From assembly GCF_002117485.1 (NCBI RefSeq), contig NZ_CP021033.1:558001-622000 (forward strand): 64,000 nucleotides of DNA, in the 5' to 3' direction. Position numbers and translations under genes: made by a program. Origin of the DNA: Rhizobium sp. NXC14 (GTDB lineage Bacteria; Pseudomonadota; Alphaproteobacteria; Rhizobiales; Rhizobiaceae). Of the stretch, positions 1-10,058 are shown in pieces. The notes beneath the pieces are model-generated. The model did no database searches. It was not told the origin of the DNA and was given only the letters and a program-made list of their open reading frames with translations. How positions within the stretch are numbered: the stretch's first letter is position 1; every line of letters begins with the position of its first letter.

Positions 1-1
1 G

Positions 2-1141
2 ATTTCCCTCGGCGGGATTGCTCGACCGATCGCCGCCCATCGGGTGATCCTCGCAACAGGCGCGCTCGAACGCCCGTTCCCGTTCCCAGGGTGGACCATG
101 CCGGGTGTCATGACGGCGGGAGCGGCGCAGATCTTGATGAAGTCGTCAGGTCTCGTGCCGTCCGGGCGCACCATCCTCGCCGGAACCGGGGCGCTGCTGT
201 ACTTAGTGGCAAGCCAGCTTCTCCGGGCAGGCGTAGATGTCATCGCAGTTGTCGACGCCACGCCACGCGAGAACTGGCGTACGGCTCTCGTTCATCTGCC
301 CGCCTTTGTCAGCTCACCCCATGCCCTTAAAGGCCTGAAACTTCTCTTCGATGTTCACCGGCGGGCGCGAGTCATTCGCGGGGTGACCGCAATCGAGGCC
401 GTTGGGCAGGAAAAATTCAGCGCTTTGCGCGCGAGCAGGGGCAAGAATTCTCTCGAGATTGAAGGCGACCTTCTCCTCCTGCACCAAGGAATCGCGCCAA
501 ACCTCAATCTCACGCTAGCGGCGGGATGCGATTATTACTGGGACGACCATTCGGCCGTTTTCCGCCCGAGCGTCGATGCCTGCGGCGCAAGTTCCGTTCC
601 AGGTGTTTTGATCGCCGGCGATGGTGCCGGCATCGTCGGCGCGGTTGCCTCCGCTCTCCAAGGGCAGTTGGCTGGCCTCAATGCCTCATTCGACTTAAAC
701 CTCATTGACCGAAATGCCTACGGAGAGCGTCGGGCACGGCTCACTCGAGAGCTAGCTCGTGCCATGAGAGGCAGGACGTTCATCGAGCGTCGCTTTCGTT
801 CTGGCGAGAAATTCCGGATTCCAGAGCACGACAGCACCATCGTCTGCCGCTGCGAAGAAATTACGGCTGGCAAGCTGCGTGAGGTTGCAGCGCTCGGCGT
901 GCCGGGCCCGAACCAGATGAAGGCGTTCACACGATGTGGAATGGGCCCATGTCAAGGCCGGCTGTGCGGCCTGACTGCGGTCGAACTGCTGGCAAAATGC
1001 CGTGGCGGCTCGCCCAGCGAGGCTGGTTACTATCGGCTGCGCCCGCCCATCAAACCAGTGACGCTGGGCGGGCTAGCCGCTTGGCCGCACACGGATGCAG
1101 CCATCGTCGCTGTCGCCGGGTTCATAGAAACGCGGCGCTGA
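2..1141 (+). CDS. FAD/NAD(P)-dependent oxidoreductase with BFD-type [2Fe-2S] domain, 5' end outside window
   Basis: The frame is open from the first bases of the window, so the N-terminal FAD-binding part lies upstream. The visible part has the ILATGALERP segment typical of pyridine-nucleotide/FAD oxidoreductases and a second dinucleotide site around VLIAGDGAGIVGAVA. The C-terminal third carries a CxC pair (IVCRCEE) and a later RCGMGPCQGRLC cluster, the cysteine layout of BFD-like [2Fe-2S] domains. This arrangement is that of the A subunit of opine oxidases (OoxA/NoxA), HcnB and the heteromeric proline/hydroxyproline dehydrogenases. An ornithine cyclodeaminase family gene follows, as in octopine catabolic clusters, so an amino-acid or opine substrate is plausible. 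The B subunit is not visible. Family confident; substrate unknown. Confidence 0.8.
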   Translation: MSLGGIARPIAAHRVILATGALERPFPFPGWTMPGVMTAGAAQILMKSSGLVPSGRTILAGTGALLYLVASQLLRAGVDVIAVVDATPRENWRTALVHLPAFVSSPHALKGLKLLFDVHRRARVIRGVTAIEAVGQEKFSALRASRGKNSLEIEGDLLLLHQGIAPNLNLTLAAGCDYYWDDHSAVFRPSVDACGASSVPGVLIAGDGAGIVGAVASALQGQLAGLNASFDLNLIDRNAYGERRARLTRELARAMRGRTFIERRFRSGEKFRIPEHDSTIVCRCEEITAGKLREVAALGVPGPNQMKAFTRCGMGPCQGRLCGLTAVELLAKCRGGSPSEAGYYRLRPPIKPVTLGGLAAWPHTDAAIVAVAGFIETRR

Positions 1142-1339
1142 TGGCGCACAGGACACAATCCATGGGCGCCAACAAGGCGCGGGCCGCACGCTCTGCCAAA
1201 AGCTGAGCGCAATATAAAATAATCTGCCTGGGGTTCCGCGCATATGGCTAATAAAGCCAAAGCTCGGCGATTATGATGATCGCGGAATTGGGCGGAATAA
1301 TCGAAGCGTTGGTTGAATCAAGAAATAGAGAACTGGTGC

Positions 1340-2332
1340 ATGAAAACGCTGCTGCTTAAAAAGGACGAAGTAAGTCGCCTGATCAGCGTCACCGAAGTGA
1401 TCGCCGCCGTGGAAGAGGCGTACAAGGCCTTTAGCAATGATCAGGTGGAGCAACCTGACTACCTGGGGATAGATCTCCCGTCGCCTCGTGGGGAAATCGA
1501 CTTTAAGCTCGGCTACTACAAAGCCAATGAAATGATCTCCATGAAAGCCTCTTCCGGCGGGTTCATTGATAACCCGACTGCACACGGAGTGCCCAATGGC
1601 ATGGCGACAATTTTGCTGTTCGACGCCAGGAGCGGTGCCTTGATCTGCGTTATGGACGGAAGCTTGATCCTTGGTCTTAGAACGGGGGCGGCTGGAGCCA
1701 TCTCCGTCAAAGCGCTGGCGAGGAAGAACGCCACGACGGTCGCATCGATCGGCACTGGCAATCAAGCAAGAATGCAGATCCGCTCGATCAACGAGATCAT
1801 GAAGATCGAGGAGATCCACGCCTGGGACAGCAACCCAGACACGCTCTTCAAATACAAGACGGATATTGAAGGCGAGCTTGGCATTCCTGTCATGATGGCG
1901 AATTCCAAAAAGAAGGCCGTCGAGCAGGCCGATATCGTTGTTACCACGACCCGCGGAAAAGGCTCGCTCGTAGAAGCGGATTGGGTCAGGCCCGGCACGC
2001 ACATTGTTGCGATCGGCACGGATCAACAAGGCAAGCAGGAATTGGATCCGGAGATATTCAGGAACGCAAAGCTAGTCGTCGACTCGATCGGGCAGTGCAC
2101 CGAGAAGGGCGAAACCTGGCATCCCCTGAACAAAAATATCATCACCAAAGACGACATTCATGGTGAAATCGGCGAGATACTGCTGGGAAGGAAACCGGGA
2201 CGAGAAAGTGATGACGAAATCACGATCTTCGACTCCACGGGTATGGCCATACAGGACAATACGACGGCCGGCAAAATTTATCATAACGCCATAGCCAATA
2301 ACGTCGGCACCTTCTTTCAGTTTTTCGAGTAA
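1340..2332 (+). CDS. Ornithine cyclodeaminase/mu-crystallin family protein
   Basis: A 330-residue protein if started at the ATG that opens [10 protein letters not shown]; an upstream in-frame TTG at 1313 would add nine residues with no better ribosome-binding site. It has the family Rossmann signature [12 protein letters not shown] near the middle and the preceding [11 protein letters not shown] stretch that positions substrate and nicotinamide. Members include NAD-dependent ornithine cyclodeaminase, ketimine or iminosuccinate reductases (BhcD) and EutC of ectoine breakdown. The stop overlaps the next ATG (TAATG), so it is translationally coupled to a threonine-dehydratase-like PLP enzyme. 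That pairing also occurs for EutC/EutB and BhcD/BhcB, so an imine reductase role is as likely as true ornithine cyclisation. Confidence 0.82.
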   Translation: MKTLLLKKDEVSRLISVTEVIAAVEEAYKAFSNDQVEQPDYLGIDLPSPRGEIDFKLGYYKANEMISMKASSGGFIDNPTAHGVPNGMATILLFDARSGALICVMDGSLILGLRTGAAGAISVKALARKNATTVASIGTGNQARMQIRSINEIMKIEEIHAWDSNPDTLFKYKTDIEGELGIPVMMANSKKKAVEQADIVVTTTRGKGSLVEADWVRPGTHIVAIGTDQQGKQELDPEIFRNAKLVVDSIGQCTEKGETWHPLNKNIITKDDIHGEIGEILLGRKPGRESDDEITIFDSTGMAIQDNTTAGKIYHNAIANNVGTFFQFFE

Positions 2333-3309
2333 TGACGATGCGCAATTACCCCACCATTGGCGACATCCGTGAAGCTCAAGAGCGGCTAAAATCGCACGTC
2401 AGACACACTCCCCTATTGCGTGCGGACAAGATCGAGAAAGCGGTTGGTTGTCAGCTCTATCTCAAGCCGGAAACCCTGCAGATTACTGGCGCGTTCAAGA
2501 TCCGCGGCGCCCTGAACAAGGCTCTCTCGCTTTCCCGGGAAGAGATTGCAAACGGGATCATCGCGACCTCGTCGGGCAACCATGCCCAAGGGCTTGCTTA
2601 TGCCGCCAGGATGCTGGGTGTGAAAGCGATTTTGGTCCTTCCGGTCACCACACCCAAGATCAAAATCGAAAACACGAAAGCCCTTGGGGCGGAGGTTATT
2701 CTCTTCGACGGCGACACCGCTGCCAGATGGAAAAGGGTATATGAAATCGCCGAAGAAAACAGCTACGCGGCTGTTCACGCCTTTGAGGACCCCATCGTAA
2801 TGGCCGGTCAGGGAACGATCGGTTGTGAAATATTGCAGGATCTGAGCGATGTGGATACCGTCATCGTGCCCGTAGGGGGCGGAGGACTGATCTCGGGAAT
2901 CGCCACCGCCATAAAGGAAACGAAGCCATCGGTGCGGGTCATAGGCGCGGAACCTGCGTTGACACCGAAGTATTTTCATAGCCGGATCAACAAGGAGCGG
3001 ACCACGCTTCCCTTGAAGAACACGATTGCCGATGGCTTGAGAATAAGCGTCCCGGGTCAGAACCCCTATCCGATTATCGAAAAATACGTCGACGAAATAG
3101 TTCTTGTCGAAGACGAACACATCATTGCCGGGATGCGTGCCCTTGCTAAAGATGCAAAACTGATCGCTGAACCGGCGGCCTCCATCGGAATCGGAGCCTT
3201 GTTGGCAGGCAGCATACACGTGAAGCCAGAGGAGAAAGTCTGTGCGGTGCTGTCCGGCGGGAACTGGGATCTAGGCGACCTCGCCGAGATATACAATGCG
3301 GCGGGATAA
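2332..3309 (+). CDS. Threonine/serine dehydratase-like PLP enzyme (EutB/BhcB-like)
   Basis: A 325-residue fold-type II PLP enzyme. The PLP lysine lies in TGAFKIRGA near residue 53, the substrate loop is SSGNHAQG, and the phosphate-binding glycine loop is VPVGGGGLISG. The length fits the short dehydratases without an ACT domain (TdcB, EutB, beta-hydroxyaspartate dehydratase) rather than biosynthetic IlvA. The ATG overlaps the stop of the cyclodeaminase family gene by one base. Together they could dehydrate a hydroxy-amino acid to an imine or enamine that the partner reduces; this is inference from the pairing. Hydroxyectoine, beta-hydroxyaspartate and threonine are all possible substrates. Confidence 0.83.
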   Translation: MTMRNYPTIGDIREAQERLKSHVRHTPLLRADKIEKAVGCQLYLKPETLQITGAFKIRGALNKALSLSREEIANGIIATSSGNHAQGLAYAARMLGVKAILVLPVTTPKIKIENTKALGAEVILFDGDTAARWKRVYEIAEENSYAAVHAFEDPIVMAGQGTIGCEILQDLSDVDTVIVPVGGGGLISGIATAIKETKPSVRVIGAEPALTPKYFHSRINKERTTLPLKNTIADGLRISVPGQNPYPIIEKYVDEIVLVEDEHIIAGMRALAKDAKLIAEPAASIGIGALLAGSIHVKPEEKVCAVLSGGNWDLGDLAEIYNAAG

Positions 3310-3461
3310 TGGGTTCCAACTCCGGTCAGTTCCCGACTACGATCACGTTTGAACAGCGATCCTCCCATCCTCTATGCAAACGCAAACATTCGGCCGCCAC
3401 GACAGGGCGAGTCGCGGGTTTCGTTCGGCAGGCAAGAGGGGCAAATCAGTAGGAGCCATCA

Positions 3462-4889
3462 GTGATACATGCCTACAGGTTCTATATCGACGGTGAGTGG
3501 GTCGAACCCTGCGTCCCGAAAACGCTCGAGGTCATCGATCCCTCGACGGAGCAGCCGGCGGGCACGATAGCACTCGGCAGCGCCGCCGATGTGGAGAGGG
3601 CGGTCACGGCCGCGCGGCGGGCCTTTGCCTTCTTCTCGCGGACCTCCAAGGCCGAGCGCATCGATCTGCTGAAGCGCATAGTGGCGATCCTCAAGCGCCG
3701 CAATGACGAACTCGGCGACATCATCTCGCGCGAAATGGGCGCGCCGCTCGCCATGGCCCGGGCCGAGCAGGCCGGCATCGGCGCTACCCATTTCGAGCAG
3801 ACGATCAAAGCCTTGGAGACATTTGCCTTCGACTACATGCAGGGCTCTACCCGCATCCTACGCGAGCCGATCGGGACCATAGGCATGATCACGCCGTGGA
3901 ACTGGCCGATCAATCAGATCGCCTGCAAGGTCGCTCCGGCCCTCGCCACCGGATGTACCATGGTATTGAAGCCATCGGAAATCGCTCCCTTCAACGCTGT
4001 AATCTTCGCGGAGATCATGGATGAGGCCGGCGTACCGAAGGGCGTCTTCAATCTCGTTCAGGGCGACGGGCTCACGGTTGGTGTGGAACTGGCCGGCCAC
4101 CCTGATGTCGACATGGTGTCCTTCACCGGGTCGACCCGCGCCGGCATTGCCGTGGCACAGGCGGCTGCACCGACCGTCAAGCGGGTGCATCAGGAGCTTG
4201 GGGGCAAGTCCCCGAACATCATCCTGCGCAGCGCCGACTTCTCAGCCGCGGTCACGGCAGGCGTCCGCCGGTGCTTCGGCAACTCCGGCCAGACCTGTAC
4301 CGCGCCGACGCGGATGCTGGTACCTGTAGAGCGAATGGAGCAAGCAAGCTCGATCGCTGCCAGCGAAGCGGCTGTGCTCGTTGTCGGCCCTCCCTCCGAT
4401 CCGCGCACCGACCTCGGACCGGTCGCGAGCAGCGCCCAGTTTGACAAGATCCAGACACTGATCGAGCGCGGCATTGCCGAAGGAGCCGAGCTCATCGCAG
4501 GTGGCCTCGGCCGCCCTCCGCATCTCGATGCGGGCTATTATGTGCGTCCGACCGTATTTGCCCGCGTCACCAACCAGATGACGATCGCGCGCGAGGAAAT
4601 CTTCGGCCCGGTGTTGTCGATTATCGGCTATCAAAGCGAAGATGAAGCGATCGCGATCGCCAACGATACGCCCTACGGCCTGGCCGCCTACATACAGGGC
4701 GACCCAGAGGAGGCGCGGGCGCTCGCGGGCAGGCTGCGCGCCGGCAGCGTTCGCCTTAACAGTGCCGCCTGGGACAGCGCCGCGCCTTTTGGCGGCTACA
4801 AGCAATCGGGCAACGGCCGGGAATATGGCAAGTTCGGACTGCACGAGTTTACCGAGGTCAAGGGCATCGTCGGCTTCTTGAACGACTGA
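3462..4889 (+). CDS. NAD(P)-dependent aldehyde dehydrogenase
   Basis: A 475-residue aldehyde dehydrogenase starting at GTG, with AGGAG eight bases upstream deciding the start. Canonical motifs are present in order: TPWNWPINQ for cofactor entry, FTGSTRAG in the NAD site, ELGGKSPN with the general-base Glu, GNSGQTCTAP with the catalytic Cys at residue 279, and EEIFGPVLS near the C-terminus. The gene follows the cyclodeaminase/dehydratase pair on the same strand after about 150 bases, so it could oxidise a semialdehyde product of that pathway, but it may have its own promoter. Substrate cannot be read from the sequence. Confidence 0.88.
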   Translation: MIHAYRFYIDGEWVEPCVPKTLEVIDPSTEQPAGTIALGSAADVERAVTAARRAFAFFSRTSKAERIDLLKRIVAILKRRNDELGDIISREMGAPLAMARAEQAGIGATHFEQTIKALETFAFDYMQGSTRILREPIGTIGMITPWNWPINQIACKVAPALATGCTMVLKPSEIAPFNAVIFAEIMDEAGVPKGVFNLVQGDGLTVGVELAGHPDVDMVSFTGSTRAGIAVAQAAAPTVKRVHQELGGKSPNIILRSADFSAAVTAGVRRCFGNSGQTCTAPTRMLVPVERMEQASSIAASEAAVLVVGPPSDPRTDLGPVASSAQFDKIQTLIERGIAEGAELIAGGLGRPPHLDAGYYVRPTVFARVTNQMTIAREEIFGPVLSIIGYQSEDEAIAIANDTPYGLAAYIQGDPEEARALAGRLRAGSVRLNSAAWDSAAPFGGYKQSGNGREYGKFGLHEFTEVKGIVGFLND

Positions 4890-5132
4890 ATCTCAAATCT
4901 GCAATATCCCGCCTGAGATGCCTGACGTATGACAAGGTCGTGCAGGGTCCAAGCATACTCGCGATGAGGTGCCTCGCCACAGAAGCGGCTGCTCGGCCAC
5001 ACAAACGTAGATCTGGCGCACAGCCTCTGTCGTGCGCCAACACCAACGAACGTGACTTCATGACGAAACCGTCACCTGCGCGAAGGGTCTTAGACCCCCG
5101 GTGCCCGACATTGAAGGCCTTCGCCATCCTCT

Positions 5133-5612
5133 CTAGTGCGGAAACAGGGTGGTCAGCGGCATGTGGGCTTTGACGATTGGCGATTTCAGGACGACGAAAC
5201 TGAAATATTTGTCGATGCCGACGTCCATGTCGGTGAGCCTTTCCATGATCGTCTGGTATTCATCGATCCCGGCGGTTACGAATTTCAGCAGGTAATCATA
5301 GCCACCCGAAACCAGATGGCATTCGATCACCTGGTCGACCTTCTCGATCGCTGCGAGGAAACGGGCGAAATCGATCTGCCGATGGTTTTTCAAGGTAATC
5401 TCGGTAAACACGGTCAGCGTCTGACCGAGTTTGCTGACGTTGATCTGCGCAGAATAGCCTTCGATGTAACCCTCGGACTGCAGCTTCTTCACTCGCATCA
5501 GGCAGGGGCTCGGCGACAGATTGACCAGCTCGGCGAGCTCCACATTGGTGACGCGGCCATTCTTCTGCAGTTCGTAGAGGATTTTTATGTCGATCCGGTC
5601 AAGTTTCATCAT
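5133..5612 (-). CDS. Lrp/AsnC family transcriptional regulator
   Basis: About 160 residues with an N-terminal winged helix-turn-helix (LDRIDIKILYELQ, then NVELAELVNLSPSPCLMRVKKL) and a C-terminal RAM ligand-binding domain (ITLKNHRQIDFARF, ECHLVSGGYDYLLKFV). The start is placed at the ATG pair beginning MMKLDRID, the usual family N-terminus; an upstream ATG would add eleven unusual residues. It is divergent from the DAO-family oxidase at 5847 with about 230 bases between, the classic arrangement for an Lrp-type local activator of an amino-acid oxidase or dehydrogenase. The inducer is probably the amino acid that the neighbour oxidises. Confidence 0.9.
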   Translation of the reverse strand: MMKLDRIDIKILYELQKNGRVTNVELAELVNLSPSPCLMRVKKLQSEGYIEGYSAQINVSKLGQTLTVFTEITLKNHRQIDFARFLAAIEKVDQVIECHLVSGGYDYLLKFVTAGIDEYQTIMERLTDMDVGIDKYFSFVVLKSPIVKAHMPLTTLFPH

Positions 5613-5846
5613 CACACGCGCCTTCGCTTGCTCGAGATCGCCCAACGGCGCAGCAGATTATGCTGCAGCCTTTTCAACGTCGAGCTTAGCACATCACAAA
5701 GGGGTGTCGACCGGATTGCGGGACATGCCGAAGCACAATTGGTTGCCGACTGGCCCGCAAGACGGAATCTTCTGCTGTCGCTGGATGAACTCCGGCAAAG
5801 GTGCCGCGTCGGATCCGCTAGACTGGACTGAAACGGAGACCATACC

Positions 5847-7172
5847 ATGCCCGCACCGCTCACGCGCGTCAACACCACACCGCAGCTGCCCGCTGCCGCC
5901 GATGCGGTCGTGATCGGCGGCGGCATCGTCGGCGTTTTCGCGGCCTATTATCTGGCCAGACGTGGAATGAAAGTCGCCCTCGTCGAGAAAGGCCTTGTCG
6001 GGGCGGAACAATCGAGCCGCAACTGGGGTTGGTGCCGGCAGCAGAACCGCGACGCCCGCGAATTGCCGATGTCGACGAAGAGTCTCGATCTGTGGGAGCG
6101 CTTCGCCGCTGAGACCGGCGAGGACACCGGCTTCCGCCGATGCGGCCTCTTCTATCTCAGCAACAGCGATGAGGAACTCTCCGGCTGGGCGCGTTGGCGC
6201 GATTTCGCCCGATCGGTCGGCGTCACGACGCATATGCTGAGCGGTGCGGAGGCAACCGAACGCGGGCGGGCCACCGGCACGGCGTGGAAAGGTGGGGTCT
6301 TTTCGCCGACCGACGGCACCGCCGATCCTGCAAGAGCCGCGCCTGCCATCGCGCGTGCGATCCTGAAGCTCGGCGGCACGGTGCATCAATCCTGTGCGGC
6401 CCGCGGCATCGACATTGAAGGCGGCAGAGTTTCAGGCGTCGTCACCGAACAGGGCACGATCCAGACAAAAGTCGCGATCCTGGCGGGCGGCGCCTGGGCC
6501 TCGTCCTTCTGCCGCCAGCTCGGCATTCGATTTCCGCAGGCCTCGATCCGTTCGTCGATCCTGTCGGTTTCGCCGGGTGCACCCGGCCTGCCGGATGCGC
6601 TGCATACATCGGCGGTTTCCGTGACACGTCGCGGCAACGGCGGTTACACCCTGGCGATCAGCGGCCGCGGCCGCGTCGATCCCACCGCGCAGCAGCTTCG
6701 TTTCGCGCCGCAGTTCCTGCCCATGTTCGCCCGCCGCTGGCGGAGTCTGGCACCCGGCGGATTGGAGGGGATTCGCTCAGGTCACGAATCTCTGGCGCGC
6801 TGGCGGCTCGACAGGCCGACGCCGATGGAGCGCATGCGCATCCTCGATCCGGCAGTCGACCAGGCCACCATTACCCTCACGCATTCACGGGCGCTCAAGC
6901 TGCTGCCCGCCTTGAAGAACACCGAAATCAACGCCGCCTGGGCGGGCTATATCGACAGCACGCCGGACGGCGTGCCGGCGATCGGCGAAATCGCCACCCT
7001 TCCAGGTTTCATCCTCGCTGCGGGCTTCAGCGGCCACGGCTTCGGCATCGGACCCGGCGCCGGTCATCTGATCGCCGATATCGTCACGGGCGACGAGCCG
7101 ATCGTCGATCCGCGGCCTTATCATCCCAACCGCTTCGCGGCGTCCGCCTGGGGCAAAGTCGCCGATTTCTAG
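5847..7172 (+). CDS. DAO-family FAD-dependent amino acid oxidase/dehydrogenase
   Basis: A 441-residue D-amino-acid-oxidase-fold flavoprotein. The dinucleotide motif VVIGGGIVGVFAAYYLARRG lies near residues 22-41, followed by EKGLVGAEQSSRNWGWCRQQ, where the Arg-Asn-Trp region contacts flavin. A second flavin-binding segment, GFILAAGFSGHGFGIGPGAG, is near the C-terminus. Members with this RNWGWCR signature are annotated as FAD oxidoreductases of the glycine/D-amino-acid group and release imino acids or aldehydes. The divergent Lrp regulator suggests amino-acid induction. The gene ends 29 bases before the convergent chemotaxis receptor. Substrate unknown. Confidence 0.85.
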   Translation: MPAPLTRVNTTPQLPAAADAVVIGGGIVGVFAAYYLARRGMKVALVEKGLVGAEQSSRNWGWCRQQNRDARELPMSTKSLDLWERFAAETGEDTGFRRCGLFYLSNSDEELSGWARWRDFARSVGVTTHMLSGAEATERGRATGTAWKGGVFSPTDGTADPARAAPAIARAILKLGGTVHQSCAARGIDIEGGRVSGVVTEQGTIQTKVAILAGGAWASSFCRQLGIRFPQASIRSSILSVSPGAPGLPDALHTSAVSVTRRGNGGYTLAISGRGRVDPTAQQLRFAPQFLPMFARRWRSLAPGGLEGIRSGHESLARWRLDRPTPMERMRILDPAVDQATITLTHSRALKLLPALKNTEINAAWAGYIDSTPDGVPAIGEIATLPGFILAAGFSGHGFGIGPGAGHLIADIVTGDEPIVDPRPYHPNRFAASAWGKVADF

Positions 7173-7201
7173 AGCGCGTCGCAAAGAGAAGGCCGGGTCC
7201 C

Positions 7202-9742
7202 TCAGGAGGCCAAGGCCATCCGTGGGCTTACGGCCGGCGGAGCCTTGCCGGCGTCGGCGGTCTGGAAGCGGGAAATCCGCTCGTTCAGCAGTTCCACCTG
7301 CTGCCGAAGCCTGTGAATTTCGGCAGTGTTTTCCTCCACCATTGCGGCATTGTGCTGCGTGATATGCTCGATGTCGCGAACGGCGCTGTTGACCTCGTCG
7401 ATGCCTTTGTACTGCGTGCTGGTGGCAGTCGAGATGACCTGCACCAGCCCGTTGATAGAGGTAAAATGCTCGATTATCGCCGAAAGCGCCTCACCGGTCT
7501 CCTCGACGAGCCTGACGCCCGTGGCCACCTGCGATGCGCTGTTGGAGATGAGATCCTTGATTTCGCGGGCAGCCTTGGCGCAGCGCTGTGCAAGCTCGCG
7601 CACTTCCTGTGCGACGACGGCAAACCCCCTGCCGGCCTCCCCCGCCCGCGCCGCCTCGACGCCGGCATTGAGGGCGAGAAGATTGGTCTGAAAGGCAATC
7701 TCGTCGATCACACCGATAATGCTGGAGACCTTGTCCGACGAACGGTTGATGGCGTCCATGGCGTCGACGGCCTTGGCGACGACGGCCGCGGAGTGCTCCG
7801 CCTGCCGATGTGCCTCGGCGACGGAAACCGATGTCTGGCGCGCATTTTCCGCTGTCGTGCGAACGCTGGCGGTGAGTTCGCCAAGCACACGTGAACTGTC
7901 TTCGAGAGCGGCCGCCTGCTGTTCCGTGCGCCGCGCCAGATCGTCGGCCGCGCCTGAAAGATTGGTGCTGCCCTCGGCGATTTCGTAGCTGGTGTTGCGA
8001 ACCTCGGCGAGTGTGCGGCGAAGCGCATCGATCGCCTGGTTATAGGTCCTGGCCATCGCGACATAATCGGCGGCCAGCTCCTCGCTCATCACAGCTGCGA
8101 GGTTGCCGTCGGCAAGCTTGCCGAGCATGTCGGAGAGTGCGTCCAGGGCCTCGCTCTGCTCGGCTTCGATGCGCGCCTGCTCGGCTGCGCGACGAGCCTG
8201 CTCCTGTTCGTCCCGCGCCCTGTTCGTTTCAGCGACCTCTTCGAGCCTGGTCTTTTCGAGCGCCTGGTCGCGGAAGACGGTCACGGACCGGATCATATCG
8301 CCGATTTCGTCACCACGCTTGCCATCGCCGATCGGCACGTTAAGATCGCCCGCGGCAAGTCTCGTCATCGTCTGGGTGATCCGCTTCAACGGTCCGCGCA
8401 GCGTTTCGATCAGCATGAGGCCGCCGATGATCGCAAGCACCGTGCCGGCAATCATCGCCGCGAGCGACATGGCGGCCGAACGCTGGCTGATGTCCTTGCC
8501 GCTCTCCTGCGCGGTGCTGACAAATTGCTCCAGAGTATGGCTTGCGGAGGCCACGAGCTCGGTCGCCGTCCCCCGCTCTGCCCGCCACCGGTCTGCGACG
8601 GATATCAGCAGCGACGTATCCTTTTCGATCGTCGCGAGGGAGGGCTCGATCTTCTTCGCAAGTTCCTGCAAGGCGGCGTTTTTCCCGCTCAATGGTACAA
8701 GCTGAGCAGCGCTTTCGCGCAGCGCCTTGAGATCGACAAGAACGGCGTCCCGCGCCTCGGCATCGACCCGCCTGTTCAGTTCACTCAGATGCAGGCGCAG
8801 ATCGTCGATCGATTTGAAAGCTGTACCGACGATCGCCACCATCGAGCGAAGCGTGCCGATGTTCGCATCCATGCCGACAAAACGCTCGATAGCGGTATCC
8901 GCATTCCCTGAGGCGAGCTTTACGAACTTCTCCTCAAAGCCCTGCAGATCCTGGTCGACGGGGGCATAGCCGTCGAGCGTAAGGTTAGCGCTGTCCTTGG
9001 CCATCGCCGCGAGCTTGTCCAATACCGGCTTCAGCTCGGCAATCTGGCTTTGGGCCTTGTCGGAGGCGACTGCGGCGCTCCCGCCGACCTCCTTGACGAG
9101 CGGCGGCAGCAGGCTGCCGAGAGCGCCGGCGATATCCGTGGGTACCGTCGCCTGAGCGGTCGCCTTGCGCAATTTCGCAATGCGCTGGGCGATGTTCTTG
9201 TAAGCGGAGGCATCGAGAAGAAGCGCCCGGACGAAGGCTTCCTTTCCGTTCGCCTGATCCTGAAGGACGTCGAGCTGCTTGCGGGCAGTCTGGCTCTCCT
9301 TGAAAAGCTGCGCCACAGCCGTATCGATCGCCTGTTCGGTACTCGTGCGCTCCTGTGCCACGGCCCAAAGCGCGTCGGCGCTCCCCTGCATCTTGCCGCC
9401 GAGCTCGCGCACCGCCGAGATCTGCTGCTTCTGGGACGGATCGATCAACATGGCATCGAGCGTCGCAGCGCCCTTCTCCTGATCGGAGATGCTGGCGATC
9501 AGCCGATCGCGCGTGACCGCCGTCGGAAGGTCGGTAAAGGCCGTCAACGAGGATCTGAGCTGCTGGAAACTGGAAAGCGTGTCGATCGTCTGCCGCGTCA
9601 GAGTCATCTGGCCTTTGAGCGTGCCGGCGGTGAAATAGCCGAAAAGACCTATGCCCGCTATGAGGACGATCAGAGGCACCACGAAGAAGAGAACCTTCGT
9701 GACAATCCGCATACGCTGCAACAGTCGATCAATCAACGCCAT
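7202..9742 (-). CDS. Methyl-accepting chemotaxis protein
   Basis: An 846-residue transducer. The start is the ATG of MALIDRLLQR; the open frame extends about 100 codons upstream without typical content. A transmembrane helix spans about residues 16-37 and a second follows a long periplasmic helical region (LAAMIAGTVLAIIGGLML). A HAMP linker comes next (RITQTMTRLAAGDLNVPI), then a second HAMP-like segment and the cytoplasmic signalling hairpin with the invariant tip IAFQTNLLALNAGVEAARAG. The periplasmic part is a four-helix-bundle type with no recognisable named ligand domain. It is convergent with the upstream oxidase gene. It should bind CheW/CheA at the membrane; ligand unknown. Confidence 0.93.
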   Translation of the reverse strand: MALIDRLLQRMRIVTKVLFFVVPLIVLIAGIGLFGYFTAGTLKGQMTLTRQTIDTLSSFQQLRSSLTAFTDLPTAVTRDRLIASISDQEKGAATLDAMLIDPSQKQQISAVRELGGKMQGSADALWAVAQERTSTEQAIDTAVAQLFKESQTARKQLDVLQDQANGKEAFVRALLLDASAYKNIAQRIAKLRKATAQATVPTDIAGALGSLLPPLVKEVGGSAAVASDKAQSQIAELKPVLDKLAAMAKDSANLTLDGYAPVDQDLQGFEEKFVKLASGNADTAIERFVGMDANIGTLRSMVAIVGTAFKSIDDLRLHLSELNRRVDAEARDAVLVDLKALRESAAQLVPLSGKNAALQELAKKIEPSLATIEKDTSLLISVADRWRAERGTATELVASASHTLEQFVSTAQESGKDISQRSAAMSLAAMIAGTVLAIIGGLMLIETLRGPLKRITQTMTRLAAGDLNVPIGDGKRGDEIGDMIRSVTVFRDQALEKTRLEEVAETNRARDEQEQARRAAEQARIEAEQSEALDALSDMLGKLADGNLAAVMSEELAADYVAMARTYNQAIDALRRTLAEVRNTSYEIAEGSTNLSGAADDLARRTEQQAAALEDSSRVLGELTASVRTTAENARQTSVSVAEAHRQAEHSAAVVAKAVDAMDAINRSSDKVSSIIGVIDEIAFQTNLLALNAGVEAARAGEAGRGFAVVAQEVRELAQRCAKAAREIKDLISNSASQVATGVRLVEETGEALSAIIEHFTSINGLVQVISTATSTQYKGIDEVNSAVRDIEHITQHNAAMVEENTAEIHRLRQQVELLNERISRFQTADAGKAPPAVSPRMALAS

Positions 9743-9967
9743 AAAAGCCCCGCCCCAGGAATGGTCACGCCTGATGGCGCGACGATAGCCGCAACTGCTA
9801 AAAAAATGGTCAATGGTGTCGAGTTTGTTCGGAGCATCGGAGGCATGGCCGAGGCGCCGCATTTTCTGCCTCATCAGACTCGCTGACAAAGCTCGCTCTT
9901 TACCCGGCGTCATCGTCGGCCTTGTGCTGCCTTGTGCCGAGGATCCGCTCCTTTCGACCGGTCGCAG

Positions 9968-9990
9968 ATGCTCGGAACAGGCCCGAGCAT
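9968..9990. terminator. Palindromic hairpin downstream of putA
   Basis: ATGCTCGG at 9968-9975 and CCGAGCAT at 9983-9990 form a perfect 8-bp stem with a 7-base loop. It lies about 70 bases beyond the putA stop in the 316-base gap before the chemotaxis gene. There is no clear T-run on either side, so it may be a transcript-end or mRNA-protecting hairpin rather than a classical terminator. The rest of the gap shows no gene. Confidence 0.4.
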
Positions 9991-10058
9991 GACGAAAGGG
10001 GAGTTGGAACCTGGGCAGCCGGCCTGGAGGGCGCATTTCTGCCCCCTCGGCCTATCGA

